In this document: in pieces, positions 42,335 to 54,576 of the stretch
Layout of the letters: each line of letters opens with the position of its first letter
Position numbering within the stretch: position 1 is the stretch's first letter
NCBI RefSeq assembly: GCF_963169125.1
Contig: NC_084793.1
Location: forward strand, 228,720,360-228,784,359
From: Humulus lupulus
Lineage: Eukaryota > Streptophyta > Magnoliopsida > Rosales > Cannabaceae
Direction: 5' to 3'
DNA length: 64,000 nt
Notes under the pieces: model-generated
What the model was told of the DNA's origin: nothing
The model's database searches: none
Seen by the model: only the letters and a program-made list of their open reading frames with translations
Position numbers and translations under genes: made by a program

Positions 42335-43484
42335 ATGGCAAAGAAATCTAAGAGAACTGGACAAGCCGCTGGCGTTGCATCATCTCAACCTCCTCCTCTG
42401 AATGTGGCGGAGAATGAACCACATTTAGAGTTTGAAGAGAAGGAGTTGTATACGAAAACACTGAGGGAAACACTGGGGGTGTTGCAGGATAAGTTGGCCA
42501 ATCTGAGGGCCAATCAGGAGAACGCAACGGAGACAATGGCGCTGCAGCAGAAAGATATTGAGCGTCAGCGCCAAGAGCTGAATGAGCGGCAGACGGACAT
42601 GGACCATTGACAGAGGGATGTCATGGCCGCTCTTGAGGCAGCCATTCAGTTGGCTCGCGGACAGGCTGTGTCGGCCTCTCAACCGGATCATCCACCAAAT
42701 GCGCCACCATAGCGGGCTCCCAATCTAAGTCCTCCGCTCCAGCCAGTAAGCCCCCAAAGGCTGGAGCAACCACCTGTGGCTCAAGATGATGTCCCAATTC
42801 TAGATCCTGAGCAGCAGCCTCCTTCTCAAGCTGGTCGAGGCAATCCCCAGCGCCAGAGGCAGAATAGGGTCGGGTAGCCACCCCGCATCCCTAGACGCCC
42901 AGGGGATGAAGAGCCAATTCCACCAAGCAGGGGCAACATCCTTCTGCCAACAGAAGGAACAACGAGTCAGGCTCTGCGGTCAGGGCCCCCCCACGACATA
43001 ATTATGCATGGGGATCCAATAACCAGCGCAGGCCTCCTCCTGATGCTCAGGAGATGCCATCCCGAGGAGGAAACAACATGAACAGTCAATCGTGCCATAG
43101 TCAGCCACAGTTTAGAGACAGCCACGACTATAATGAGGCCGATTCTGGCAGGGGAAATTCTGGTCGGAGGAATGAAGATAGAGGCAGAGAAAGAAAACCC
43201 CCCCACCTAGAGAAAATAGGCCGACAAGCCATAACGCTGGGGGGCAACCCCGACAAAACAACGTCTTTGATCGGCTAGAAGTTAGCGAGCAGAGGCGTAG
43301 GGATGAAGATTTGAGGGATGTGCTCAACGACCGTCGCGAGAGGCACGATGAGTACGCTCCCCCGGTGCCAATCACCCCAGCGATCCCAGACGCTGTTCAG
43401 GCACAAATTGATGCCCTGAACCAAGCAGTACAACAGCTAGTTGGGAGTCGAACATCCCACATAGAGTACGATTGGAGGAGGGGC
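42335..43484 (+). pseudogene. TE5 Gag, 5' part, decayed
   Basis: It starts MAKKSKRTGQAAGVASSQ, 49 bp after the LTR, in the position of TE7's gag start. An acidic/Gln-rich 91-residue segment ends at TGA (42608), in a context suggesting a former CGA. The rest (Pro/Arg-rich linker) is broken by further stops and reaches the block before the capsid domain (VPITPAIPDAVQAQIDALNQ) before TE8 interrupts at 43485. The capsid domain itself is missing from TE5; it was lost with the right side of TE8. Confidence 0.8.
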
Positions 43485-45349
43485 TGTAATGCCCCAAATT
43501 TCCTAATAAGGTTTAGGACCTTGATTAGGAGGCCGGGAGGGCCATAATTGATTTAATATGCTTTTAAATGATTACGTGCATGTTTATATGAGTTATATTA
43601 TAATATGATGTTAAATTCATGCATGTAGGTCCACATTTCATAACAGGGATATTTTGGTAATTTGGCCCGTTGAGGGCAGAATTGTGTATTTTGGTGCATG
43701 TGTTGTGATTAATTGATAAGGCCACATCATAATGTTTGTTTTTTTGAGCCATTCGGCATGAGATGATCTTTGAGTAACAAGTTAGCGGCTTGGTCATAAC
43801 AGGCTTAAGCTCGAGGCTCGGGGTGAGTCTCGGGGTGTTTTGGTGATTAGAGCGTTACCGGAAATTAAAGGGTAACAGGTTGTGAATTATTGGTATTTGA
43901 GGATATCGGGAATTGGAGAGCATTAATTATGATTAATGAGATAGGTGGAAAATGACGGTTTTTCCCATGGGAGTCTTTAGAAACTTTTATTTGACCTAGG
44001 GGAATTTTAGTCTTTTTACCCACAGGATTGGTATAAGGGCTGAAGGTTGTAGAAAATAGAACCAAAACAGAGTTTGGTTACCTCCCTCAAGATCTTTATC
44101 TTCTGCTTCTCTTTCCTTTGAATTTTGAAACAAATTTGGTGATTGAAGCTTGGAGATTGAAGCTTGAGGTCTTAGACTGATGTTCAGCCATTGAAGAGGA
44201 TTCAACCTAAGCTTGAGGTAACTGCTAAGGAACTAAAAGAAAGATCATTCTCAAGGGTTGTTCTTATATTAATTCTCGCTCAAACCAGAGGTAAGAAAAC
44301 TGCACCTCATATGTGGCATGCATGGTTATTCATGAGGCATGTTGAGTGTTTAAATGTGGACATTGATTGCATATCAAATGCTTAGAAAAACTTGCTCAAT
44401 TGTGTATGGCACTGACTAATTAGTCAATTTTGGCAATGTTGTCAGTATTAACTATGAAGTTGTGACTCATTAGTCAAGTTCGACAGTGGTACTGAGCACT
44501 GGTCACGTGGGATTGACTCCTAACTCAAGAACTACTTTACCGTGTTAACGCAAGCCAATAAAGATTAGATCTAATCGACATCTGCATTGAATGAATCGAA
44601 TGAGCATTAATGCCGAACCAACCTTTAGTTTGATGAATATTATAAGCGCTTGTCTAGCCAAAGGCTAGTCATTTAGAGCCAGGGCCAGTGAGCCCAGGTG
44701 ACTTTTTAGTCACATGGCTATGAGTGTCGATCCCCGTAGTGACTTACTCATCAGTCACTCATCTGTTTAAGCTAGTGACTTACTCATCAGTCACTCATCT
44801 GATTAAGGCTATAAGCCTCAATATGGTTAACAGAACATCAAGTGTTAAATCACTCATCTGTTCAAAGCTATAAGCTCTGTATGATTATCATGATCCTCAT
44901 TTGATATTATATACATGCAATATTGAGTTTTCTTGCTGGGCTTTAGCTCATGGGTGCTATGTGATGCAGGTAAAGGGAAAGAAAAACTCACCCAACCTTG
45001 AGTGGAGAGATTAGGTGACGATGTGTACATATGCGGCCGCTTGACCACCACGGCCAAGGAGTTCTCTGAGGAACTAGGGGGTTTACCCTATTTTGCCGCT
45101 TAGGTCGGCGGGTTGTAAATTTCAAACTGTAATGACCATTTTGGATTGTAAATAACTTGTAAATGTTTTTATGGGCCCATGAACAGTTTTATGTTTTAAA
45201 TAAAACACATCCTTTCCTTTTGATTGGTTTTCCACCTTAACCTATTAATAATACCTAGAAGCACATTTTTAACCAAAGAACTCGATTAGCGAGTTAAATT
45301 CACGGTTCAACATTCACCGTAACGGTCTTGGGGTAACCAGGGCGTTACA
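43485..45349 (+). repeat. TE8 5' LTR
   Basis: Ends are TGTAATGCCCCAAATT and GGCGTTACA, followed by a tRNA-iMet-type PBS. It contains a 36-bp tandem duplication (44737-44772 and 44773-44809, TAGTGACTTACTCATCAGTC...). Confidence 0.88.
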
Positions 45350-45935
45350 ACTTGGTATCAGAGTGTGCCAAGGTTTAGGGTTCCTGTAGATTGGCTGGGC
45401 ATGTACACTCACCACTGAAGACAAGCTCGACTCATTGTTTGGTAACTATTTATGTAGTTATATGTATAACTGCTTAAATATAGTATAAATGCTTTACCTG
45501 TTTACATGAGACACCATGCTAAGACTGTGCCCTGAATACTGCATCTTCAGCAACCGTGTGCTAAATAGTACTGAAATTACTGGAACATACTTATTAGTAT
45601 TGTTGATTGTGAACTATTATTTGATACATGTTAAGTGCTAAATGCTATAATCATGTATATATTTGCTTATAATTGTATGACTGTGGAATATGAGAGTTAT
45701 CTGCTTGTTCTTGGACCGTAAGGCGGCAAGAGGTTTAGTTATCACTACCTAACTGGCCGTATTGACTAATGTTTTAGCAAGGTATAAGTTGATAAGAATG
45801 AATCGATGACAGACAAATACATCAGCTGGCCAGAGTGATCAAGGCCAGAATAATAATAATCAAGGTCAAGAGAATGACTAGGGACAGATTCCACAGCCAG
45901 CTCCTGCAAACTGGCAGCAGTTATTTAATGACCTG

Positions 45936-47112
45936 TGTTATCCCCATAATTTCAGTTTGATGACGTGGTAATCAGAAGTGACAAGTGGCAATGCATGGTC
46001 AGTAAAATGGCCCATTAATAGTCAATAAATGTGTTGGCTCTTCGGAGTTGTGATAAAGTGATCTGACCGATCTGATAGAATTTATGTCCGACCCGTGAAG
46101 ATTTTTTACTGACCAGTCACCTGTCTTGGCCAACTAGTTAAGTGTTTGGCCGACCAGTTAGGTGTTTGCCCAACCGGTGGAGTGCATGGCCGACCAGTGA
46201 AGTATTTGGCCGGCTAGTGGAGTGCATGGCCGACCAGTTAGGTGTTTGGCCGACCGGTGGAGTGCATGGCCGACCAGTTAGGTGTTTGGCCGACCGGTGG
46301 AGTGCATGGCCGACCAGGGAAGTATTTTGCCGACTGGTGGAGTGCATGGCCAACCAGTTAGGTGTTTTCCCGACCGGTGGAGTACATGGCCGACCGGTGA
46401 AGTATTTGGCTGACCGGTGGAGTGCATGGCCGACCAGTTAGGTGTTTGGCCGACTGGTGGAGTGCATGGCCAACCGGTGAAGTATTTGGCCGACCGGTGG
46501 AGTGCATGGCCGACCAGTCGAGTGTTTTGGCCGACTAGTCTATCTTCAAGGAGTGAAGTTGGCCGATTAGACAAATCATCGTTATGCAAGCGAAGTTCCA
46601 GTAACGGCTTCGGCTAGAATTATTCGTACCTACGCAGAAATCTCTCAGTTTATCCCAAAGAAGTCGCATATTGTTGTATTTTAAATGTTATTATTAATTA
46701 AATATTGTGAGAGTAACAGAAATGACCCGGTCAAAGGGAATATCTGATGTACGATCCATGAGCCTATGAATAAATGGCTCATGGCATCATTTTGGGGATC
46801 TGATCTTTTTAGACTGAGAAAAACTCTCTAGTTTGGAGACTTTGGGACTGTTACTTGGGGTATTCTTGGGGCATTTTCTAAGAGAGTTTAGAGAGAGAAA
46901 CTATGTATTTTTCTACTTACACTTAAGAAACTCAGTTGGCTTAAGTTCATCTGATCTTAAGTGTAGGATATATATCATAACTCCAAGTGGATTAGGCTAT
47001 TACTAATAAATTGGGGCTGAACCACTAGAAAAATATCTGTGTCGTATTTTTCTCTTGAAGGTTCATTGTAGTTTTGACGTCTACTCGTTGTTGGCCAAAA
47101 TTGTGGTCAACA
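45936..47112 (+). repeat. TE9 5' LTR with a 20-bp phased array
   Basis: TGTTATCCCC to GGTCAACA. From about 46121 to 46540 it is built of about 21 tandem 20-bp units alternating GGCCGACCAGTTAGGTGTTT and GGCCGACCGGTGGAGTGCAT types, with 14 GCCGAC cores. The TATA box is altered (CCTATGAATAAAT near 46764) compared with CCTATAAATAAAT in the 3' LTR. Confidence 0.92.
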
Positions 47113-47168
47113 TTTTGGTGCTTTCATTAAGAGTCTGAAAAGAAGAAACACACGACTATCGTATCCAG

Positions 47169-49436
47169 ATGGCGCCCAAGAAAACCAGTGTGGCATCTAT
47201 AAAGTCAGGCACGTCAAAAGAGCCTGCTAGATCAGAAGGTCCTGGACCGTAGAACCCAGAGACTGAGCCCAGGGTCTTTCTTGAGGAGACCACTCCATAA
47301 GAAGTTGAACAACTCCAGGAAGAAATAGGTGCTTCCCAAGACGAGATGATGCAATTCAATGCTCCCTAGGAGTCTTTCACTGAAGAGATGGCCAGGCAGA
47401 GAGTTGCGTTAGAGTAGCAAAGGCGCGATATGGAGGCCAGAAGCGAAGAGCTCAGACAGCGATAGGAGGAAGTCGACCGGAGACATCGTGAAGCAGCACT
47501 TGCTCTAAAAGCGGCTACCCAGTTGGCCCAAGCCAATGCTCATGCCGCAGCATAAGCAACCACTCAGGGAGCAAGAAATAATAATGCTGATCGGAGGACC
47601 ACTGACAGAGCCAATTCTCGGAGACCGGACAGAAGCAGGAGTAACCCCCCTGGTCGGGAAGATGATGGGGACAGATCTAGAACTACCTCGACGCAAAGGG
47701 AGCACTCTAGAACCCCCTCCAGGAGCCACCGATCTGAAACTTCTAGATCAAGGAGTCACTGATCGGGCAGTAAAAAGACTCCACCCAGGCAGAATCAGAC
47801 CAAAATTCCTCGAGATAAGAGGACTTCACAATTCAAAGATGGGCATGGTCGTGATGAGGCTGATATTCATCACACCGACCAGTCAAAGGAAAAGGAGGGC
47901 AATGACCAACAAGGAGGAAAAGACTGCCCGGGACGTACCGAAAAGCCTCCACTGTACCTCAGCCAGCAGCGTAGTAGGAGAGAGCAAGTCCCGCGTAGTA
48001 AACCCTCTGGAAAATCGAAGAGTACGGTGTTCGATCGGGAAGGAGAGCATGCTTCCCGGAAGGATCTAAGGGATGTTATCACCAACAAGAGGAGGAACGT
48101 CCCAGTCTAAGGGAAAAATCTGAACCGCTCTGCCAGTCAAGTAGAAATACTTGATGATAGTGCATTAGATAGTAATTCCCGACCAGGCGGTCAAGACCCT
48201 GGAACTTCGTCAGTTGCACCAGCCATCCAAGCCCAGCTTGACGTGCTAACAACTGCAATGCAAGGTTTGTCAAAACGACCTTCCGAGATGGATGCGATAG
48301 ACCACCGGAGTGGAAGCCCATTTTGTGCCCGGATTAGAGCAGCCCAGTCGCCAGCAAAATATAATGCACCAGTTCTGCCAGTATATACAGAAAATGCAGA
48401 TCCCATCAAACATGTTGGGAAATTTGAGGACCAGATGGAATTTCTCGGAGTAAGTGACGATTATTGGTGTAGAGTTTTCCCGACTACTTTGTCAGATACC
48501 GCCCAGGAATGGTATTGGAAGTTTAAACCGAACTCCATTACCTCTTGGGAAGCATTCAGGAAGGAGTTTTGTAGACAATTCAACACTGCCCGGACCCCAC
48601 CAGTTTATGCCAACCACTTGGTAGATATCAAATAAGGAAAAGATGAGTCTTTAAAGAATTATATACAGAGATTCATGAGAGAAGCTAATAGAGCAACTGT
48701 TGTAGGAGTCGAGGGGAAGATGGTTGCCATATCCGCTGGGATAACTTATCGGAGCCCTTTGTGGGATAGTATACATAGAAATCCAATTTCAACACTTCAA
48801 CAATTTCTTGACCGAGCAGACAAGTATATGAAATTGGATGATGGAATCGAGAAAGAGGAGAATGGCATAAAAAATCCGGGCGTGTCGACTGACCCTCCTA
48901 AGAATGGTGGAAATAGTCAGAATGGTGGAAAGAAACGTGGGAATAACGGGTCTGACCACCATGAAGAAAAGAGAACAAATTTGAGTTCAAATGAAAATCC
49001 AACCAAGTATGAACCTCAGTTCACTAATTACACCACTCTCTCGGCCAGCCGAGCAGAAATATATCTTGCTAGTCATGAAGAGGTTCCCTACAAGAAACCT
49101 CCACCCATCAGGAAAGAGATGAGGAAGAGAGACATGAATAAGTTTTGTCGTTTCCATGGAGATTATGGTCATGACACGAATGAATGCAATCACCTCAAGG
49201 ACGAGATAGAGTTTCTTCTCCGGTCGGGCAAGTTGAGAAAGTACTGGGCAGAGACACCCCAAGGAGAAGGAGGCACTAGCAATCCTGGGTTCAAACGACA
49301 AAGATCTCCACCCTTGGAGCCCGGGCCTGTGGACTTTACCTTAGACACTATATGTGGAGGTCCAAACTTGGCTGAGGATAGCAACAAAGCAAGGGAGAGG
49401 TATGCCGAGACACTTCGACATGAGCGGGAGTGCTAG
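47169..49436 (+). pseudogene. TE9 Gag, decayed
   Basis: It starts MAPKKTSVASIKSG. Stops interrupt the N-terminal part (for example TAG at ~47250, TAA at ~47298 and TAG in the Gln-rich segment). The capsid region is open at 48243-48635 (SGSPFCARIRAAQSPAKY ... EWYWKFKPNSITSWEAF), broken by one TAA where TE3 and TE7 have CAA/CAA-like glutamine codons, and open again to 49436 through the finger FCRFHGDYGHDTNECNHLK and LDTICGGPNLAEDSNKARE. It ends RHEREC-TAG. The protein is very close to TE3 Gag and clearly related to TE7 Gag. Confidence 0.88.
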
Positions 49437-51200
49437 GATCAGAAACCACTGGAGCGGCGAGCATCGGAGGATATATTATCACTAAGTATCGCTTTCAGAG
49501 TGGTAGTTTAATTTCAAGTTGTTTAACTTGTTATTTAAATTTGGTTTATGAGCTGGTTATTTGCTGATCAGTCAGCTATTTTTGAACAATTTCTGTTGTT
49601 TAAGACTCGTTATTAGACACGTATTTTCCTTTTTTAATTTGCGAGTAATAAAAGAGATTACGCGCAGCGTGGTCGATTCTTGCTACAAATGTGCATGTGT
49701 GTTAATTATCTGAACAATGTTCAACTGGTCGGTAAAATCGGACAGTGTTCAACTGGTTGATACATTCAAGCAGTGTTCAACTGCTCGAATATTTTCCATA
49801 TATTCTATGTGTTTCACGAGTAATTAACTACTCGAACATATTCGGTCAAGTAGCAAGTGACTAAGGATATTTCAACCCTCGATCACTTGGGGGGCACATG
49901 GGGTATACTGGTATATAATTTAACATAGGCAATAAGAGCACGAATTAAGATATCTGTTTTTAGGCTAACCTGTAAATTTTCAAAGTCCAAAAAGGCCATT
50001 AAGCTAACTTGTTTGACAAAGCTTAAGTAACATGGAATTTTTTTAAATTTCAAGTTAGAAGCAGATATTCGTGTGACAATAAACATTATGCTCATAAAAT
50101 GTTAGAGCAATAAGAGTGTGAGAAAGTATATTTAGTATGGACTTATGAAATGTCTAGAATTTCTAAGTTAGAAAACTAAGTACTCATGTGAAAATATAAG
50201 GCATACATCAGAGTGACTTTACTATTCACAAAAAAATTATAACTTTTTAAGTCTAAAAAGACTTAGAATGTTTCAAGTTAACAAAGAAAAGTAAAGTATA
50301 AATGCATGAACCATAAAAATTTTGTGCAAACTCGAGGACATAAGGGCAGTGGTGTCCGAGTAGCCAAGCGCGCAACAAAGCGGCTATGCGTGTCCGAGTG
50401 GCTAGGGGTGTGTCCGAGCGGTGAGGGGGCGTGTCCGAGTGGCTGTGTTGCGTGTCCGAGGATCTAGGTGTCAGAGGAGCTGTGGGCTAGGCATCTAAGG
50501 AGCTGCGTCTGAGGCTGCATGTGTCCAAGTGGCAAGAGCATGTATCCGAGCGGATGGGGCTGCATCCGAGCGGATGTTGGGGCGTGTCCGAGTAGACTAC
50601 GTGACATCCGAGCAGATGTGGAGTGGTGCCGATTGGATTGCGTGCGCGTGTCTAGGTAGCTAGCATATCATCCGAGTAGATGTGTGAAGTCACCCGAGCG
50701 GCCAGGCGCGCATCCAAGGAGCTGTTGCAGGTGCGTCCGAGGAGCTGGCAGGTGCGCATCCGAACGGCTGTGTCGCGCGTCCGAGAAGCCAGGTGCACCA
50801 AGGGAGGCGCGCATCCGAGGGGCTCTGCCCTAGTGCTGAGGAGCCAGCATGCCAAGGGCTGCTATCTGAGGAGGTTATGTGCCCCAAACGGAGAGGGCAT
50901 TCCCAACCCACAAGGCGGGCGTCCAAGTAGCAGGAAACAAAGCACCCAAGGGTCAGCAATTAAGAAATTATTTGGGTCCCCGACGACCAAATAGGCATTT
51001 CCAATCAGCTAAGCAAGCACAAGTTTACTAAAAAACGTGGAGCAAACATGTTTTCCTACTCATGAGGTACTACACAAGATCAAAAAAATGGAATTTGAAG
51101 AATACAAAAGTGAAAGTTACTGACCGAATGGAAGCTTTTGGATGACCTCAAAAACATTTTTCTAGAGAAAAAGTTTATCATACGAGTAAATCATATAATA
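49437..51200 (+). other. TE9 3' non-coding zone
   Basis: Integrase-tail remnant (GATCAGAAACCACTGGAG...), hairpin GATTACGC/GCGTGGTC (49656-49674), hairpin AAGTGA/TCACTT with GGGGGG (49855-49894), then degenerate GTCCGAGYGG-type repeats at about 50350-50860. It parallels the TE3 3' zone. ORFs across it are repeat artefacts. Confidence 0.7.
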
Positions 51201-51215
51201 AACTTGGGGGGCAAA

Positions 51216-52353
51216 TGTTATCCCCATAATTTCAGTTTGATGACGTGGCAATCAGAAGTGACAAATGGCAATGCATGGTCAGTAAAATGGCCCATTAATA
51301 TTCAATAAATGTGTTGGCTCTTCGGAGTTGTGATAAAGTGATCTGACCGATCTAATAGAATTTATGTCCGACTGGTGAAGAATTTTTACTGACCAGTCAC
51401 ATGTCTTGGCCGACCAGTTAAGTGTTTGGCTGACCAATTAGGTGTTTGCCCGACCAGTGGAGTGCATGGCCGACTGGTGAAGTATTTGGCCGACCAGTGG
51501 AGTGCATGGCTGACCAGTTAGGTGTTTGGCCGACCGGTGGAGTGCATGGTCGACCGGTGAAGTATTTGGCTGACTGGTGGAGTGCATGGCCGACCAGTTA
51601 GGTGTTTGGCCGACCGGTGGAGTGCATGGCCGACCGGTGAAGTATTTGGCCGACCAGTGAGTTGTTTGGCCGACCGGTGGAGTGCATGGCCGACCAGTGA
51701 AGTATTTGGCCGATTTGTGGAGTGCATGGCCGACCAGTCAGTTGTTTTGGCCGACCAGTCGAGTGTTTTGGCTGACCAGTCTTTCTTCAAGGAGTGAAGT
51801 TGGCCGACTAGACAGATCATCGTTATGCAAGCGAAGTTCCAGTAACGGCTTCGCCTAGAATTAGTCGTACCTACACGGGAATCTCTCAGTTTATCCCAAA
51901 GAAGTCGCATATTATTTTATTTTAAATGTTATTATTAATTAAATATTGTGAGAGTAACAGAAATGACCCGGTCAAAGGGAATATCTTATGTACGATCCAT
52001 GAGCCTATAAATAAATGGCTCATGGCATCATTTTGGGGATCTGATCTTTTTAGACTGAGAAAAACTCTCTAGTTTGGAGACTTTGGGACTGTTACTTGGG
52101 GTATTCTTGGGGCATTTTCTAAGAGAGTTTAGAGAGAGAAACTATGTATTTTTCTACTTACACTTAAGAAACTCAGTTGGCTTAAGTTCATCTGATCTTA
52201 AGTGTAGGATATATATCATAACTCCAAGTGGATTAGGCTATTACTAATAAATTGGGGCTGAACCACTAGAAAAATATCTGTGTCGTATTTTTCTCTTGAA
52301 GGTTCATTGTAGTTTTGACATCTACTCGTCGTTGGCCAAAATCGTGGTCAACA
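51216..52353 (+). repeat. TE9 3' LTR (1,138 bp)
   Basis: Starts after the polypurine tract and ends GGTCAACA before ACCTG. The 20-bp array spans about 51401-51790, with about 13 GCCGAC cores. The TATA box CCTATAAATAAAT near 52004 is intact. Confidence 0.92.
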
Positions 52354-53650
52354 ACCTGCAAGCTACAGTATTAAGGCAGGGAGAAGAATTCTGCCTCCTG
52401 AGACAACAATAAGCTCTTACAGTAGCCAGTGTGTCTGAGGCACCTCCTGTATCGGTGCCAGCAGCTGCCTGAGGTTGGTAATAAATGAGAGCCTCTCTAT
52501 GAAAGGTTGAGAAAGCAACAACCTCCAGTATTTGAAGGTAGTGCAGACCCTGCTAAGGCAGAGTAGTGGATGAGCATGATTACCACCATCCTAGACTTCA
52601 TGAGGGTGACTGGTAATAAGAGGGTGGCCTGTGCCACATCCGAATTTGGTGGGAAGTTATGACCCAGACAAGAAACATCAATGCCCTGAGTTGGGAAGAG
52701 TTTCAGACTCTGTTCAATGAGAAATATTATAACGATGCCATTAGGGCAGCAAAAGCTGAGGAAATTATTATATTGTTTCAGGGGAGTTTGTCAGTGATCG
52801 AGTACGCCCTGAAGTTTGATCGATTGGCAAATTTTTCCATGGAGCTGGTGCCCACTGATGGGACCAGAAGGGAGAGATTTCTCCAGGGGCAACAACCTAG
52901 ATTAACCCGAGATGTTTGCATTACCACTATGGCAGGGGTTGCTACTTATGCATAGGTGGTTGAGAAGGCACTCACAGCTGAGAAGAGGAAGGCTCAAGTA
53001 GGGGTGGAGGCCCCAGTGATCAGAAGAGGAAGGCTTCTGACACCTTCCCAGTTCCAGGTCCTGATAGGCAGCCCCGTGGTATTTCAATGGGTCGTCAAGG
53101 TGGTAGTGAAGCCTGGAAGACTCATCCTGAATGCCCTAGATGTAAGAGATGCCATTTGGGAGAGTGTAGGGAAAAGGCCTGCTATTTGTGTGGAGCAGTA
53201 GGTCATTTTAAGAAGGATTGCCCTAAGGCAAGAAAAGAAGAACCCAGGAAAGTGGACAGCTTGGCCCCAACTCGAGTGTTCGCATTGACACAAGCAGAAG
53301 CTGAGGCTTCTCCCTGAGTAGTTACAGGTCAAATTCATAGTACTGGTACCCCTTATAATGTTTTGATTGATTTTGGTGCTACACATTCTTTTGTTGCTAG
53401 TAGTATTATTGATAGATTGTGTAGACCCTGTGATTTTTATGCTGTGGGGTTTGGAACTTTGTTATCCACTGGGGAATTAGTGGTATCTAGGAGATGTGTC
53501 AGATCTTTGCCAGTGACAGTGGAGGGTAGAGAATTGTCAGTGGATTTGATAGAGTTGGTTATGACTAACTTCGACATGATTCTAGGTATGGATTGGTTAG
53601 TGAAGTATGGGGCAACCATTGATTGCAGAAGGAAGATGGTAACCTTAAAT

Positions 53651-54576
53651 GACCCGCACCTATAAGGAAGGATATCTCCAAGAGAGATACCACAAAATTC
53701 TGTTGTTTTCACAACGACTACAGACATGACACCAATGACTGCAACTAGTTGAAGGATGAAATTGAGTTCCTGATCAGACAGGGACATCTAAGGAGATATG
53801 TGCGGGCCGCAGGAGGATCTCAGCGAGAGGCTCAAGGTGGCAATGAGCAGGCGCCTGCACGCCAACGCTCGCCACATTTACAGCCAGCTCCTGTGGTAGG
53901 CACATTACTCACCATCTCTGGCAGTCCACACCTTGCAGGGGACAGTGGGAAGGCAAGGGAATGATACGCTCGAACCCTACGCCATGTCCAGGACATCGAG
54001 ATAATGAGTGTGGAGGATCGAGCACCAAAGAAGGCTAAAATAGAGGAGGAATTGATAACTTTCTCTGAAGACAATGTCCAGCACGTACGATTCCCACACT
54101 CCGATCTGCTGGTCGTTGACGTACAAATTGCCAACATGATCGTTAAGAGGGTGTTGGTTGACATAGGAAGCTCACTCAACATCCTATACAAGTCATCACT
54201 GGAAATAATGAAACTGTCCGTCAAGGACTTGGAGCCATGCAACCAAACCATTTATGGTTTTTCTGGCGAAGGGCTCGCCCCAACCGGGTCGATTAGGCTC
54301 CCAGTTACAGCAGGTATTGCACCTGTAAACAGGACATTGCTCACTACATTCATAGTAGTTGATTGTCCTTCAGCGTATAATGTTGTAATTGGGAGGCCAA
54401 TTTTGGTTGAGCTGCGAGCCATTACCTCGATATGGCACCTGGCCATGAAATTTCCAACTGACGCAGGGATAGGATGCGTGTTGGGAAATCAGCGGGAAGC
54501 AAGGGAGTGCTACAATGCCTCGATAACTAAGGCGAAGAAAGGTGTATCGAGGGAAGTTGCCGAAAAAGAGTTGTAA
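53651..54576 (+). pseudogene. TE5 Gag end and protease
   Basis: After the TE8 junction TE5 resumes at PIRKDISKRD with the finger FCCFHNDYRHDTNDCN, then a TAG. It continues LKDEIEFLIRQGHLRRYVRA, a segment VGTLLTISGSPHLAGDSGKARE, and a TGA. From 54004 the protease is open for 190 codons: EELITFSEDNVQHVRFPHSD, a catalytic loop DIGSSLNILY (Ile where Thr is usual), YGFSGEG, PSAYNVVIGRPIL and ARECYNASITKAKKG. It ends at TAA (54574). Confidence 0.85.

Larger units (their letters stand above)
45936..52353 (+). mobile_element. TE9: complete gag-only Tat element inside TE8
   Basis: TSD ACCTG at 45931-45935 and 52354-52358. The 5' LTR is 45936-47112 (1,177 bp), gag 47169-49436, an integrase-tail remnant at about 49437-49485, a 3' non-coding zone, a polypurine tract AACTTGGGGGGCAAA (51201-51215) and a 3' LTR 51216-52353 (1,138 bp). 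It has the same gag-to-integrase-tail deletion as TE3; the TE9 junction is about 24 bp shorter. Confidence 0.93.
43485..53650 (+). mobile_element. TE8: truncated Tekay-type chromovirus element, containing TE9
   Basis: The 5' LTR is 43485-45349 (1,865 bp; TGTAATGCCCC to GGGCGTTACA), followed by a PBS with TGGTATCAGAG at 45353, the initiator-Met type. gag and the start of protease follow, interrupted by TE9 (45936-52353). RT, RNase H, integrase and 3' LTR are missing: around 53645 the sequence passes directly into TE5's Gag finger region. No right-hand duplication remains, so a deletion removed TE8's 3' part and TE5's capsid region together. Confidence 0.87.
45785..53650 (+). pseudogene. TE8 Gag and protease start, decayed and split by TE9
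   Basis: Gag begins near 45800 (MNR then TGA). NWQQLFND continues in frame across TE9 into LQATVLRQG at 52354, so the insertion site is exact. The capsid part includes LSWEEFQTLFNEKYYNDA, SVIEYALKFDRLANFS and RERFLQGQQPRLTRDV. A CCHC finger CYLCGAVGHFKKDC lies near 53178-53220. The protease shows LIDFGATHSFVA (DFG where DSG is usual) and MILGMDWLVKYGA. Stops at positions such as TYA(TAG)VVEKAL and the CAA/CGA-like contexts point to C-to-T decay. It is not functional. Confidence 0.88.

Noticed and set aside
46121..46540. Possible CRISPR-like repeat array
   Set aside because: The 20-bp units are contiguous with no unique spacers, in a plant LTR; this is a tandem enhancer-like array.
46138..46589. 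Overlapping ORFs on both strands encoding repeated 'LVGHALHRS'-like peptides
   Set aside because: They are translations of the 20-bp LTR array (multiples of 60 bp keep the frame open); the same happens at 51518-51910 and 17022-17247.
47536..48069. 177-aa ORF, with a homologue at 13038-13475
   Set aside because: It is an alternative frame across the Arg/Ser-rich linker of decayed gag; the gag frame aligned with TE7 is the real one.
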